DNA of 64,000 nucleotides from Aliiglaciecola sp. LCG003 (GCF_030316135.1 NZ_CP128185.1:3038001-3102000), one strand, 5' to 3'. Counted from the stretch's first letter, positions 28,569 to 39,334 are shown. Numbers and translations: made by a program. Notes: generated by a model from the letters alone, not told the origin.

Positions 28569-31439
28569 CTATTGAGGCGTTTGCATATCAACTATTGGCA
28601 ACCCTAAGGTTGCTAGCTGGGCCCGAATTGCAGCAGCATCTCCCACTACTACAATTTGTAACTCATTGATATCAAGCAATTCATTCGCAAGGTCATTTAA
28701 TTCCTCAAGGCTGATTTTATCAATAATATCATACTGAACGTCACGATATTCCTTTGCTAAATCATAGGTTAGCAGGTGATTTAAGAAAGTCGCTTTATTA
28801 AAGGGGGTTTCGTAACTTAACGCCTCAGCCTGAGTATAAGCACTCTTCATTAATTGTAACTCGTCAATTGTCATACCCTGTTGTTTAAAGGTGGCAATTT
28901 CTTGCAATATTTCACGAATCCCATCGGCGCTGTTTTCTTTTTTTAAATCCGCTCCCGCTTGGAATCGACCTAGGGTCTTACCACCAACAAAGCGACTTGA
29001 CGCGCCATAGGTATACCCCTTGTCCTCGCGCAGGTTCAAATTTATCCGACTATTAAACATGCCCCCCAAGGGGAAGTTCATTAGCTTACTTTTAAAGTGC
29101 GTCCCAGTAGCGTCATAAGGTAGCCCTCTTTTTAAAATCTGTACCACGGTCTGCGCGGCGTCAGGTTTATCAATCAGATAAATACTACTGTGCTCATACT
29201 CGGGAAAAGCACTGTATTGGGGAATGTCATAATCGCCGTTTTGCCATTCGGTCAGAAACGGGATCCGCTTAGCAATCTTTTGCTCATCAATATCACCCAC
29301 TACCACCAAATTTGCTTTCGCTGGCGAATAATAGCGACGGTAAAACTCTTTAACATCGTCCAATTGAATATTTTGCAAGGTGGTGAGGGTGCCAGAATCC
29401 GGCAGGCTAATACGATTTTCTGCTCCATACATTAGTAAATCTGTAGCTTTAGCCGCAGATATACTCGGATTTTTCAATTGTTGCTGTAATTGTTGAGCTA
29501 AGTTTTGCTTAATTCGTTGAAAATCCTCTAGCTTAAATGCGGGTGAAAATAATTTCACTTTTAATAATGCTAAGGTTTTAGTCAGATTTTGGGTCAGACT
29601 ATTGACCTGAATCTGAGTGAATCGTCCATTAGCACTAAATGAAATTCGGCTCCCCAGCAAGGCCAACTGATTAGCCATTACTTCGTTCGACATAGCACTA
29701 GTAGTCTCATTCATCATGCTGGCAGTAAAAGAGGCTAAACCTGCTTTTTCAATTGGGTCTAATAAGGGCCCTCCCTCCAAACTCAGTAACAATGAAACCG
29801 TTGGGGTTTCTGATGTATGGTGAGTGAGCATTCTAATCCCATTGTCGAAGGTCTTTTGGCTATATTGGGGAACCGTGACACTTGGATTCGGTCCCGCAGA
29901 GGGCTGGATTGAACGATCAAAGCTATCTTGTATCGTTTTAGCCACGACTGACACGGACGAATTATCAGACTCAGAGGTAAGCGTACGCTCAGGTAATTCA
30001 AAGTTCTGAGGCTTAGCAGCTAGGCCCACACTGCCTTTGGGGACGATACTCAACACAACTTTGCTCTTATCTTTTATATAAGTTCGATAAACTCGCATGA
30101 CATCTGCTGCACTAACGTTGTTGTAACGGTTCAAATCATATTGAACCATATCCGGTTGGTCATCAAAGGTCTGATTTGAGGCCAAGATAGAAACCTTGCC
30201 TGACACACTTTGTAAACCGAAGATGGTCGAAGATTGAATTGATGCTTTAGTCCTTGCTAAATCATCGGTATTAACCCCACGTTGCTCAAACTCGATTAAG
30301 GTATCTTCGATTCGACGCTGAATATCAGCCAGTTGAGTGGTTTTGCCGGGGTTGGGTAAGGCTATCAATTGAAATTCGCAAGCAAGTTCACGACAGGGGT
30401 GAGAGACCACCGCTTGCACGGCGATATTGTCTTTGACTAAATTTTTATAGAATAATGAGGTTTTGCCCCCGCCTAAAATATCGGCCAATACATCCAAAGG
30501 AGCTTCGTCTTGGTGGCGCACATATACGGTAGGAAATGTTAATTGTAACAAGGGTAAATAAACTTCATCTTCAAGAGTTAAATAACGATCTTGATTAAGG
30601 ATGACTGGCTGCTTTAGGGCGTCTTTGACTTCCGGGCCAGACGGGATAGTAGAGAAATACTTATTTATCCACTGCAAGGTTTTTATCTGGTCGATATCCC
30701 CGCCTATGGTAAGTACAGCGTTATTTGGACCATACCAACGCTGAAAAAAGGCCTTCAGATCATTTACATTTACTCGGTCCAAGTCTTCAACATAGCCAAT
30801 TGTTGACCACGAATAAGGATGGCCAATAGGATAGAGAGCTTCGCTGTTGCGCTCAGTTCGCAATCCATAAGGTTGATTATCATAACTTTGACCACGCTCG
30901 TTTTTAACCGTTTCCCGTTGTATTTCAAATTTCTCTTGCGTAACGGCATCGAGCAAAAAGCCCATTCGATCAGCTTCTAACCAGAGCACTTTTTCTAATT
31001 GATTAGCCGGCACCGTTTGATAATAGTTGGTGCGATCGCTGTTAGTAGTGCCATTCATATCACCACCAACTTCTGTGATGATTTTAAAATGCTCATCATC
31101 GGCGACATTTTTGGAGCCTTGAAACATCATATGTTCGAAAAAATGGGCAAAACCTGATTTGCCGACTTGTTCTCGCGCTGAGCCAACATGATATGTCACA
31201 TCCACATGCACTAACGGGTCTGATTTATCTTGGTGTAACACCACAGTCAGCCCATTAGCCAATTGATACTTACTATATGGGATAGTTACTAGGTCTTGTT
31301 CCCCACCCAGATGTTGCTCAATCAAGCTAATACCTTCTGGCAAAGTTTGTATGGCTTGATCATGCTGCGCAAGCTTTCCGGAGCTACATCCGAGTAGGGA
31401 AAAACTCAAGGCTCCGAGGAGTAAAGTTAGTCTATTCAC
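28569..31439 (-). CDS. M16 family zinc metallopeptidase lipoprotein
   Basis: 956 aa, with two tandem M16 halves (pitrilysin/insulinase type). Lipobox FSLLGCSS near residue 18 indicates a lipoprotein. The first half carries the inverted zinc motif HFFEHMMFQG (HxxEH), with the downstream Glu in the FEIQRETVKNERGQ region. The second half (from about residue 520) lacks the motif, as usual for the inactive half. It should degrade peptides in the periplasm. It is divergent from the Hpt gene. The stop codon lies in the loop of a small hairpin (ACGCCTC/GAGGCGT). Confidence 0.9.
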   Translation of the reverse strand: MNRLTLLLGALSFSLLGCSSGKLAQHDQAIQTLPEGISLIEQHLGGEQDLVTIPYSKYQLANGLTVVLHQDKSDPLVHVDVTYHVGSAREQVGKSGFAHFFEHMMFQGSKNVADDEHFKIITEVGGDMNGTTNSDRTNYYQTVPANQLEKVLWLEADRMGFLLDAVTQEKFEIQRETVKNERGQSYDNQPYGLRTERNSEALYPIGHPYSWSTIGYVEDLDRVNVNDLKAFFQRWYGPNNAVLTIGGDIDQIKTLQWINKYFSTIPSGPEVKDALKQPVILNQDRYLTLEDEVYLPLLQLTFPTVYVRHQDEAPLDVLADILGGGKTSLFYKNLVKDNIAVQAVVSHPCRELACEFQLIALPNPGKTTQLADIQRRIEDTLIEFEQRGVNTDDLARTKASIQSSTIFGLQSVSGKVSILASNQTFDDQPDMVQYDLNRYNNVSAADVMRVYRTYIKDKSKVVLSIVPKGSVGLAAKPQNFELPERTLTSESDNSSVSVVAKTIQDSFDRSIQPSAGPNPSVTVPQYSQKTFDNGIRMLTHHTSETPTVSLLLSLEGGPLLDPIEKAGLASFTASMMNETTSAMSNEVMANQLALLGSRISFSANGRFTQIQVNSLTQNLTKTLALLKVKLFSPAFKLEDFQRIKQNLAQQLQQQLKNPSISAAKATDLLMYGAENRISLPDSGTLTTLQNIQLDDVKEFYRRYYSPAKANLVVVGDIDEQKIAKRIPFLTEWQNGDYDIPQYSAFPEYEHSSIYLIDKPDAAQTVVQILKRGLPYDATGTHFKSKLMNFPLGGMFNSRINLNLREDKGYTYGASSRFVGGKTLGRFQAGADLKKENSADGIREILQEIATFKQQGMTIDELQLMKSAYTQAEALSYETPFNKATFLNHLLTYDLAKEYRDVQYDIIDKISLEELNDLANELLDINELQIVVVGDAAAIRAQLATLGLPIVDMQTPQ

Positions 31440-31561
31440 TTAATTGCCTTATATTGATCGCAAAGAAATCCGCGTTTTTAATGTCATTTGGTTTATTTAG
31501 TCTACCCTGACGATTAGAATAAAGTAATATATTGTCAAAATTTGTATGTAAAGAGATATAA

Positions 31562-32107
31562 ATGAACCAACAGAATGAGATCATCGACTTAAACTTTGGA
31601 CTGTCACAACTCAGTGGTAATCGTGCACTTCTAATTAAATTGTTGGGCAAATTTAAAATCGAGTATACCGAACTGCTAGATAAACTCAGTGAATTTCAGC
31701 AACAACAAGACCTCGAAGCATATAAACACACCATTCATACAGTTAAAGGTGTAGCCGGTAATTTGGGGTTAAATGCTTTACATTCTGCTGCCAAACCACT
31801 GGAATCTCAAGTGAACAGTGGCTCAGACTTTAGTGCTGAATTTGCAGAGTTTTCTGCTATTTTACAGCAAACTCTAATCCAAATAGCTGAACTAGAAGAT
31901 GAACATGAAAAACCGCAAACGCCAAGTGATGACTCAGGGATACAACAACTCATCAACATTTTAAACAAAAATGAATTTGTACCACCAGAGCAACTTAAGC
32001 AACTGTTAGACGGGTCAAACTTGTCTGCACAAGCCAAGCAACAAATAACAGAAGCAGTGGGCGATTTAGATTATCCATTAGCACTGCAGCTGTTAGAATC
32101 CGCTTAA
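31562..32107 (+). CDS. Hpt-domain phosphotransfer protein
   Basis: 181 aa. The N-terminal half is a histidine phosphotransfer domain, with the phospho-acceptor His in YKHTIHTVKGVAGNLGLNAL (HxxKG pattern). The C-terminal 60 residues are an uncharacterised helical tail. Such stand-alone Hpt proteins relay phosphate between hybrid kinases and response regulators. No kinase or receiver gene is in the window, so its partners are unknown. A ribosome site (AAAGAGAT) precedes the ATG. Confidence 0.85.
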   Translation: MNQQNEIIDLNFGLSQLSGNRALLIKLLGKFKIEYTELLDKLSEFQQQQDLEAYKHTIHTVKGVAGNLGLNALHSAAKPLESQVNSGSDFSAEFAEFSAILQQTLIQIAELEDEHEKPQTPSDDSGIQQLINILNKNEFVPPEQLKQLLDGSNLSAQAKQQITEAVGDLDYPLALQLLESA

Positions 32108-32137
32108 TATAATTAGTTCAGTTAGGATTAACATTAC

Positions 32138-32833
32138 TTGATTTCAATTGCTTATCAAGCGGATGACTTCGTCATCATCAATAAGCCAGCAGGCATTCCT
32201 GTACAAAGGGAAGCTGAAACTGAAGGTGTACTCACCCTAATGCAAAGCCAGCTCAATCTAGAGCGACTATGGCTGGTGCACCGGCTGGACAAAGTCACTT
32301 CTGGGTTGTTAATCCTCGCGACCACTGAAGCAGCCGCTTCAAGGCTCAGCCAGTTATTTGCAAAGCGCGAGATTCAAAAATATTATTTGGCGGTGAGTAA
32401 TAAAAAGCCAAAAAAAAGCCAAGGCACTGTCACCGGAGATATGCACAAAGTTCGGGATGGCAAATGGGCGCTTCAACACAGCCAACACAATCCCGCCACC
32501 AGCCAATTTTTTAATTGCGGTTTGACTGACGGTTTGCGTTTATTTGTCATCAAACCTTATACCGGCAAAACCCATCAAATCAGAGTGATGATGAAGAGCC
32601 TCGGCAGCCCTATTTTGGGCGATACCCATTATTCGGGTACCTTTTCCGACCGTGCCTATCTGCACGCTTATGCATTGGAGTTTGAAGACAATGGGACGTT
32701 ACTGCGTGTGACCTGCATGCCTGAAACTGGGGAGTTTTTTCAACCAAACTGCATTTCAAACATAGCAGACAAATTTTTGTCTCCTTGGTTGTTAGATTGG
32801 CCAAAGTTAAAAATCGCCACGGCTCGCCAATGA
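32138..32833 (+). CDS. RluA-family pseudouridine synthase
   Basis: 231 aa. The RluA/RsuA catalytic signature LVHRLDKVTSGLLILA carries the catalytic Asp. FVIINKPAGIPVQRE and KPYTGKTHQIRVMMKSLGSPILGD are further family blocks. There is no S4 domain, so it resembles the short TIGR01621-type enzymes, whose RNA target is not known to me. The start is TTG with AGGA upstream. The next gene (VanZ-like) begins within its stop codon (ATGA). Confidence 0.87.
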   Translation: MISIAYQADDFVIINKPAGIPVQREAETEGVLTLMQSQLNLERLWLVHRLDKVTSGLLILATTEAAASRLSQLFAKREIQKYYLAVSNKKPKKSQGTVTGDMHKVRDGKWALQHSQHNPATSQFFNCGLTDGLRLFVIKPYTGKTHQIRVMMKSLGSPILGDTHYSGTFSDRAYLHAYALEFEDNGTLLRVTCMPETGEFFQPNCISNIADKFLSPWLLDWPKLKIATARQ

Positions 32834-33198
32834 ACCTGGTTAACCACCGCAGGCTAATGTATTGGTTGGCGGCCTTGGTATTTGGCATTTTTTTATTATT
32901 AATGTTTGTTCCCGTTGAATATATTCCCGTCGATACTCGTTCAGACAAATTATTGCATGCGCTGCTATTTGTCCTTATCACCTTGGTAGCGAAACCGGTT
33001 CTCAAATGCCCGCTTTGGATGTTGGTTATTGGGCTCACATTATTTGCGGTATTAAGTGAAGTAGCGCAACATTTTATTCCCTATCGAAGCGGCAGTTTGG
33101 ATGACTTCTACGCCGACCTGACAGGCATTACCTTGGCCTGTGCATTACTCGGCGGCTGGTCCCTCGTAACTAAGCTGTACTGGCGGTTTAAGCGATGA
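32830..33198 (+). CDS. VanZ-like membrane protein
   Basis: 122 aa with about four membrane helices. The VanZ-type motifs are DKLLHALLFVLITLV and EVAQHFIPYRSGSLDDFYADLTGI. I chose the ATG at 32830, which overlaps the previous stop, because the frame upstream lies inside the pseudouridine synthase gene. Family function is poorly defined. It also overlaps panE by four bases, giving a coupled three-gene operon. Confidence 0.85.
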   Translation: MNLVNHRRLMYWLAALVFGIFLLLMFVPVEYIPVDTRSDKLLHALLFVLITLVAKPVLKCPLWMLVIGLTLFAVLSEVAQHFIPYRSGSLDDFYADLTGITLACALLGGWSLVTKLYWRFKR

Positions 33199-34073
33199 TT
33201 AGTATTGTCGGTAATGGCGCGATTGGAAACTTAATCGCCCTAGCCTGTGAGCGACAGCATTGTACTTATCAGATGGTCACCCGCAGCGCACAGCCGATTC
33301 AAATTCATTGTCAAGAAAATCAACAACGACACACTCTACAACCTGACTACCTACAAGCCAGCGAAATGATCAATTCGGGAATAGTCATACTTCCGCTCAA
33401 AGCCTATCAAATACTACCCGCGATTGAGCAATTAAAGGGCCGGCTAGCAACCAAAATACCTGTGATACTGTTGCACAACGGTTTAGGCACCTACGAGTAT
33501 GTTTTAGAGTTACTGCCAGAAAATCCAATTATGATAGCGACAACCAGTTACGCTGCGTTTAAGCCTGATCAGGGAGCCTTAATGGTTACAGGAAAGGGTC
33601 AGACCCAAGCGGGCTGGGTGCGTGATTCAGCTAATAACCCTCACTTTCAAACACAGTTTGAAAAACTGTTGCCGCCTTGTTCCTGGCATACCGATATTCA
33701 GCAAGTATTATGGAACAAGCTGCTAATTAACGCTGTCATCAACCCGCTAACAACCTTAAATAATATCCGCAATGGGCAACTTGCCGAGCCACAATACACT
33801 CAGCATATTGAAGGTATTGTTCACGAAGTAGTTCAGGTTATGCAGGCACTTGGTTTAACGGCAAATCATCAACAGCGATTACAACACTGCTATCAGGTAA
33901 TCCAACACACCGCGCAGAATTACTCATCGATGCATCAAGATTTATTGCATAAACGGCCAAGCGAAATTGATTTTATCAATGGCTATGTTGTGCAACAAGC
34001 TAGGAGGTTAGATATCCCTGTACCCTACAATCAAACTTTGTTGCAGCAGGTAAAAAAAATGGAGGCTAATTAG
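33195..34073 (+). CDS. panE: 2-dehydropantoate 2-reductase
   Basis: 292 aa ketopantoate reductase of the PanE/ApbA family, for pantothenate and CoA synthesis. The NADP site is ISIVGNGAIGNLIAL. The conserved VLWNKLLINAVINPLTTLNNIRNG and the acidic KRPSEIDFINGYVVQQARRLDIPVP are present. It overlaps the VanZ-like gene and is convergent with lysS. Its last codons lie inside the lysS terminator. Confidence 0.9.
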   Translation: MISIVGNGAIGNLIALACERQHCTYQMVTRSAQPIQIHCQENQQRHTLQPDYLQASEMINSGIVILPLKAYQILPAIEQLKGRLATKIPVILLHNGLGTYEYVLELLPENPIMIATTSYAAFKPDQGALMVTGKGQTQAGWVRDSANNPHFQTQFEKLLPPCSWHTDIQQVLWNKLLINAVINPLTTLNNIRNGQLAEPQYTQHIEGIVHEVVQVMQALGLTANHQQRLQHCYQVIQHTAQNYSSMHQDLLHKRPSEIDFINGYVVQQARRLDIPVPYNQTLLQQVKKMEAN

Positions 34074-34078
34074 CCTCC
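34053..34078 (-). terminator. lysS terminator overlapping the panE stop
   Basis: GGAGGCTAATTAGCCTCC is a perfect dyad. On the minus strand it is followed by eight T, giving a canonical terminator about 50 bases after the lysS stop. On the plus strand the same DNA encodes the last panE residues, MEAN, and its stop codon. Confidence 0.8.
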
Positions 34079-34129
34079 GTTTCAATGTAACATCAGTTCA
34101 GACAGCATGCCTAAGCTTACGCCGTGTAA

Positions 34130-35674
34130 TTACTCACCGCTAACTTCAGGTTTCATATGCGGGAATAAAATCACGTCTTTTATAGTCGGGCTATCGGTAA
34201 ATAACATGACTAAACGATCGATACCGATCCCCTCACCTGCAGTCGGCGGTAAACCATATTCAAGTGCCCGAATATAGTCTTCATCAAAATGCATGGCTTC
34301 ATCATCGCCAGCGTCTTTTTCTTCAACTTGCTTTTTGAAGCGCGCAGCTTGGTCTTCAGGGTCATTTAACTCAGAGAAACCATTGGCCAGTTCACGGCCC
34401 CCCACAAAAAACTCAAAGCGGTCGGTAACAAAATGGTTTTTATCGTTGCGACGTGCCAACGGCGAGACTTCCCACGGATAAGCCGTAATGAACGTAGGTT
34501 GGATGAGCTTTTCTTCCGCTGTCGCTTCAAAAATCTCACATAAATACTTACCAGCGCCCCAAATACCATCAACCGCAGGCTCTTTAATATGCAGTTGTTT
34601 AGCCATCGCTTTGAGTGCATCAAGATGATTTTCGGGATCCTGAATGGCTGCCACGTTAGCTTCAGGCCAATACTTGATAATGGCGTCGTTCATACTCAAA
34701 CGTTCGAACGGTTGGCCAAAATCATACTCCACCTGACTAACCACATTCCCTTCAGCATCTTTTTCGGTGCTGGTGAGGGTAGTAGTTCCAAGTACATCTT
34801 TAGCTAGGGTGCGCAACATGTCTTCGGTTAAATTCATCAAGTCATTGTAATCTGCATAAGCTTGATAGAATTCAATCATGGTAAATTCTGGATTATGCCG
34901 AGTCGATAAGCCTTCGTTACGGAAGTTACGATTGATTTCAAACACACGTTCAAAACCACCCACAACAAGACGTTTCAGGTACAACTCAGGCGCAATACGT
35001 AAATACATGTCGATGTCTAATGCATTATGATGGGTCACAAATGGGCGAGCAGTAGCGCCACCAGGAATAACCTGCAACATCGGTGTTTCCACTTCCATAA
35101 ACTGACGCTCGGTCAAATAGGCACGAATACCATTGACAATTTTACTGCGGATCATAAAGGTGTCACGGGTTTGCTGATTGGTAATCAAATCAACATAACG
35201 CTGGCGATACTTAGTTTCTTGATCGGCTAAACCGTGAAATTTCTCTGGCAATGGACGCAAGGACTTGGTTAAAAGTTGATATTCGTCCATGTTGACATAC
35301 AGGTCACCTTTACCAGACTTGTGCAATGTACCTTTAACGCCAACGATGTCGCCGATATCCAAACTTCCATAGCGGGCTTTAATATCTTTTTGGGCATCTT
35401 TAGATGCGTAAGATTGGATCCGTCCAGTCATATCCTGTAGTAATAAAAACGGACCACGCTTGGCTAAAATACGCCCCGCAATACTGACCACCTTCCCCAA
35501 GGTTTCTAATTCTTCTTTGCCCAATTCGCCGAACTCATCTTGCAAATTTTGACTGTAGAACTCGCGACGGAAACTATTCGGAAAACCATTGGAATCGCAT
35601 TGACTACGAATCTGCTCCAACTTGCCACGTCGCTCAGCGATTAATTTATTTTCATCTTGTTGAATGTCAGTCAT
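34130..35674 (-). CDS. lysS: Lysyl-tRNA synthetase (class II)
   Basis: 514 aa. The N-terminal OB-fold anticodon-binding domain ([25 protein letters not shown]) precedes the class II core. Motif 2 is [29 protein letters not shown] and motif 3 is [15 protein letters not shown]. It charges tRNA-Lys. It lies directly downstream of prfB, as in E. coli. Confidence 0.97.
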   Translation of the reverse strand: MTDIQQDENKLIAERRGKLEQIRSQCDSNGFPNSFRREFYSQNLQDEFGELGKEELETLGKVVSIAGRILAKRGPFLLLQDMTGRIQSYASKDAQKDIKARYGSLDIGDIVGVKGTLHKSGKGDLYVNMDEYQLLTKSLRPLPEKFHGLADQETKYRQRYVDLITNQQTRDTFMIRSKIVNGIRAYLTERQFMEVETPMLQVIPGGATARPFVTHHNALDIDMYLRIAPELYLKRLVVGGFERVFEINRNFRNEGLSTRHNPEFTMIEFYQAYADYNDLMNLTEDMLRTLAKDVLGTTTLTSTEKDAEGNVVSQVEYDFGQPFERLSMNDAIIKYWPEANVAAIQDPENHLDALKAMAKQLHIKEPAVDGIWGAGKYLCEIFEATAEEKLIQPTFITAYPWEVSPLARRNDKNHFVTDRFEFFVGGRELANGFSELNDPEDQAARFKKQVEEKDAGDDEAMHFDEDYIRALEYGLPPTAGEGIGIDRLVMLFTDSPTIKDVILFPHMKPEVSGE

Positions 35675-35706
35675 AGACTTTCCTGAATTATTATCATTAG
35701 GTTCAA

Positions 35707-36805
35707 TTACAGGCCTGATTTAAGACTTGCCTGAATGAATTTATCTAAATCACCGTCCAATACAGCTTGAGTATTGCGAGTTTCAACCCCGGTGCGTAAA
35801 TCTTTAATCCGAGAATCATCTAATACATAGGAACGGATTTGACTGCCCCAGCCGATATCAGATTTACTGTCTTCCATGGCTTGTTTCTCTTCATTTTGTT
35901 TTTGCATCTCAAACTCATAAAGCTTGGCTTTTAGCTGCTTCATGGCTTGGTCTTTATTTTTATGTTGTGAGCGGTCATTTTGACACTGCACAACAATATT
36001 AGTGGGTAAATGGGTTATGCGCACCGCAGAGTCGGTACGGTTTACATGTTGCCCACCCGCACCGGAAGCACGATAGGTATCGATACGTAAATCTGATGGG
36101 TTTAATTCGATTTCGATGTCATCGTTGATTTCCGGATAAACGAACACTGAAGCGAAAGAAGTATGTCGACGACTGCCCGAATCAAAAGGAGACTTTCTGA
36201 CTAATCGATGTACGCCAGTTTCAGTTCTGAGCCAACCGAAAGCGTATTCACCACCAAAACGAATGGTCGCACTTTTAATACCTGCCACATCACCGTCTGA
36301 CACCTCAATGAGTTCAGTTTTAAAGCCATGGGCTTCACCCCAGCGAAGATACATGCGCAGCAACATATTGGCCCAATCTTGAGCCTCTGTGCCACCTGAT
36401 CCGGACTGGATATCGATATATCCATCGTTGCTATCGTTCGGACCGGAAAACATCCGGCGAAATTCTAACACCTCTAACTTCTCAACCAATTGATCAAGTT
36501 CAGCTTGAGCCTCATTGAAGGTATCTTCGTCTTCCGCTTCTACTGCCAATTCCAGCAAGCCTTCGACATCTTCCGTGCCCTGGTCTAGCTGTTCGATGGT
36601 CTCAACCACATTTTCCAAAGCAACTTTTTCTTTGCCTAGAGCTTGAGCACGTTCTGGCTCATTCCACACATCAGGACTTTCTAGCTCACGACAGACTTCT
36701 TCCAAGCGCTCTTTCTTGTGATCGAAGTCAAAGATACCCCCGAAGCAAGTCGTTGCGCTTTCTTACATCTGCCAACATGTTTTGTATAGGATTGATTTCA
36801 AACAT
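35707..36805 (-). CDS. prfB: Peptide chain release factor 2 with programmed frameshift
   Basis: RF2 releases peptides at UGA and UAA. It is made from two frames. Codons 1-25 run from the ATG at 36805 to CTT; the in-frame UGA at 36730-36728 is bypassed by a +1 shift on CTT-TGA-C, and the rest (35707-36729) adds 340 codons, giving 365 aa. The slippery site is preceded by GGGGG acting as the internal Shine-Dalgarno element. The recognition tripeptide is SPF ([15 protein letters not shown]) and the catalytic loop is [16 protein letters not shown]. The element reads CGGGGG where E. coli has AGGGGG. It lies upstream of lysS. Confidence 0.95.
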
Positions 36806-36927
36806 AAATATTCAATCTGTATTTAAATTAGGGACGGGATTCTACCGGATTTCTTAGCATTTGGACAGTGCCAGTGCAGCAAAGCAGTGGCATAAGATAT
36901 ACCACTGCTTACGATAAATACGCTGAG

Positions 36928-37500
36928 CTAAGCTTTCAATTTTTGTAAGGTTTCGACTAATTCGCTACCTATTTTTTTAAGGGCTTTTTCCGTTGCAGGA
37001 TCAGTGATATTGCCATTTCCGTCGAATTTAGTAAAAGCTCCACCTACGGCCTTTTGATTGGGTAACACCATGGTGCCCAAGTTTTCCATCAACATACGCA
37101 GTGTCACTAGCACACGCATTCCGCCCATCGCCCCAGGAGAGGCAGCCATAATACCGGCCACTTTGCCTTTGTATGCTTCGAGGGGTTTTTCACCTTCAAT
37201 TTTACGGGATGCCCAGTCAATGGCGTTTTTGAAAAGCGCACTGTAGGAGCTGTTATATTCAGGACTAGAAATTAATATGCCATCACTGTCAATTAGCAAT
37301 TGCTTGAATTGTTGAGCACCTTCGTGCATACCGTTTTTGGCCTCGAGATCTTCATCGAACATTGGCATATTAAATGATTCAAGATCCACGATGGTCACTT
37401 GAGCACCAGCTTCTTCTGCTCCTTTGGCAGCCACTGCTACAACTTTCTTATTAACAGAATCTTTGCGGCCACTGCCAGCAAAAGCGAGTATTTTGATCAT
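36928..37500 (-). CDS. NADPH-dependent FMN reductase family protein
   Basis: 190-aa flavodoxin-like protein of the NADPH-dependent FMN/azo/chromate reductase group. The phosphate loop is ILAFAGSGRKDSVNKKV and the flavin/NADPH region is DGILISSPEYNSSYSALFKNAIDWASR, with PGAMGGMRVL further on. Such enzymes reduce FMN or quinones. Exact substrate is unknown. It lies between argS and prfB with its own gaps. Confidence 0.87.
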   Translation of the reverse strand: MIKILAFAGSGRKDSVNKKVVAVAAKGAEEAGAQVTIVDLESFNMPMFDEDLEAKNGMHEGAQQFKQLLIDSDGILISSPEYNSSYSALFKNAIDWASRKIEGEKPLEAYKGKVAGIMAASPGAMGGMRVLVTLRMLMENLGTMVLPNQKAVGGAFTKFDGNGNITDPATEKALKKIGSELVETLQKLKA

Positions 37501-37554
37501 AGTCGGTCTCTCATATATTTAATCAGCTTAATAATATTGTGGCCAAATAGGCTG

Positions 37555-39291
37555 CTACATTCTTTCCATGGTGTCTATGCCTAGAATATCCAAACCGGTT
37601 TTAAGGGTTTTAGCCGTCATGGCGGCAAGCATCATCCGGCTTATTCTATGCTCTTGACTGACAGATTCTTTTAAAATCGGACAGGCTTCGTAGAATGTCA
37701 TGAAATGGCTGGCAAGTTCGTATAAATAAGTACATAACACATGGGGCGTGGCTTCATTCGTGACTTGAGCTAGGTATTCACTAAATTGCAACAATTTTAC
37801 TGCTAAAGCCTTTTCTTGCTCTGCTTCGAGTAAGATTGTGCCGTCCAACTGTTCTAGATCAACGCCAGCATTTCTAAAGATACTGCGAACGCGAGTGTAT
37901 GCGTACTGAAGATACGGAGCTGTATTACCTTCAAAACTGAGCATGGTATCCCAATTAAAAATATAATCGGTTGTGCGATTTTTACTTAAGTCAGCATATT
38001 TGACTGCACTAATCCCAACTTTTTCAGCGATTATTTTGCGCTCTTCAGCCGATAAATCTGATTCTCTTTTGTTTATCAATACTTCAGCACGTTCAACTGC
38101 TTCGACCAATAAATCTGCGAGCTTAACAGTGCTGCCACTGCGGGTTTTAAAGGGTTTGCCGTCTTGTCCCAACATCATGCCAAAGGGGCAATGTTCATAA
38201 CTTTGGCTGTCACTGATAAAACCGGCTTTACGGGCGACAATTTCAGTTTGCTTAAAGTGCAGCGCCTGACGAGCATCGGTGAAGATAAGGGTCCTATCTG
38301 CGCCGAGCGTTTGACAACGATAAAGGATAGCCGCTTGATCGGTACTCGAATACAAAAAGCCGCCACCGGATTTTTGTACAATATAAACTGCCGGATTACC
38401 TTCTTTATCAGCCAATTCTTCAATGAAGACGACTACAGCACCTTGATCTTCCACCGCAATGCCCTGCTCTTTGAGGCTGTTGACGGTAGATTGAAGCTCA
38501 GAGTTGTAAGCGCTTTCCCCCATGATATCTGCACGGGTGAGTGATACATTGAGTTTTTTATACACTTCTTCGCTGTGTTTAATCGAAACGTCAATGAACT
38601 CTTGCCAAAGGGTTAAACATTGTGGGTCACCGCTTTGCAGTTTCACCACGTAATCGCGGGCGCGGTCGGCAAACCCATCTTCGTTATCGAAGCGAACTTT
38701 GGCTTCTCGATAGAAATCTTCTAAATCAGACAAGGCCGTTTCGGCAACTTGATTGGACGCTAGTTGGTCGCTCAAATGCGCTAACAGCATGCCAAATTGT
38801 GTACCCCAGTCACCCATATGGTTTTGGCGAATGACTTTGTGCCCCAAAAATTCCAATGCTTTTACAACCGCATCCCCGATGATAGTACTTCGCAAATGCC
38901 CCACGTGCATTTCTTTAGCAAGATTGGGGGAAGAATAGTCAACCACTATGGTTTGCGTTGCTTGTTTTGCAATTCCCAGACGCACATCTTGTTTAGCCGT
39001 TTTAAGCTGTTGTGCCATCCACTCAGGTTTAAGGTGAATATTGATAAAACCTGGCCCAGCAATGTCTAATTTTTGTGCTATGTCGTCCATTTCTACCGCT
39101 GTAACTAGCTTTTCAGCGATATCTCTGGGTTTCTGCTTGAGTAATTTAGCCAAAGCCATAGCACCATTAAATTGATACTCACCAAACTCTGGACGTGTAC
39201 TTCGTCCTAACGGTGTTGGTGCATCAGCAGGCGCGCCAATCACAACTAGGGCAGCTTTAAAACGGTCGAGCAAAAGGGTCTGTAAATTCAT
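37555..39291 (-). CDS. argS: Arginyl-tRNA synthetase
   Basis: 578 aa class I synthetase. The ATP motif is HVGH in SSPNLAKEMHVGHLRSTIIGD. The N-terminal ArgRS additional domain (FGEYQFNGAMALAKLLKQKPRDIA) and the C-terminal DALR anticodon domain, ending LLAAMTAKTLKTGLDILGI, are complete. As in many ArgRS proteins, the KMSKS region is degenerate (DGKPFKTRSG). Confidence 0.97.
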   Translation of the reverse strand: MNLQTLLLDRFKAALVVIGAPADAPTPLGRSTRPEFGEYQFNGAMALAKLLKQKPRDIAEKLVTAVEMDDIAQKLDIAGPGFINIHLKPEWMAQQLKTAKQDVRLGIAKQATQTIVVDYSSPNLAKEMHVGHLRSTIIGDAVVKALEFLGHKVIRQNHMGDWGTQFGMLLAHLSDQLASNQVAETALSDLEDFYREAKVRFDNEDGFADRARDYVVKLQSGDPQCLTLWQEFIDVSIKHSEEVYKKLNVSLTRADIMGESAYNSELQSTVNSLKEQGIAVEDQGAVVVFIEELADKEGNPAVYIVQKSGGGFLYSSTDQAAILYRCQTLGADRTLIFTDARQALHFKQTEIVARKAGFISDSQSYEHCPFGMMLGQDGKPFKTRSGSTVKLADLLVEAVERAEVLINKRESDLSAEERKIIAEKVGISAVKYADLSKNRTTDYIFNWDTMLSFEGNTAPYLQYAYTRVRSIFRNAGVDLEQLDGTILLEAEQEKALAVKLLQFSEYLAQVTNEATPHVLCTYLYELASHFMTFYEACPILKESVSQEHRISRMMLAAMTAKTLKTGLDILGIDTMERM

Positions 39292-39334
39292 AGTGCTACT
39301 TAATTTGTCTGTTTGGTTTTAGTGTTAATAATGC

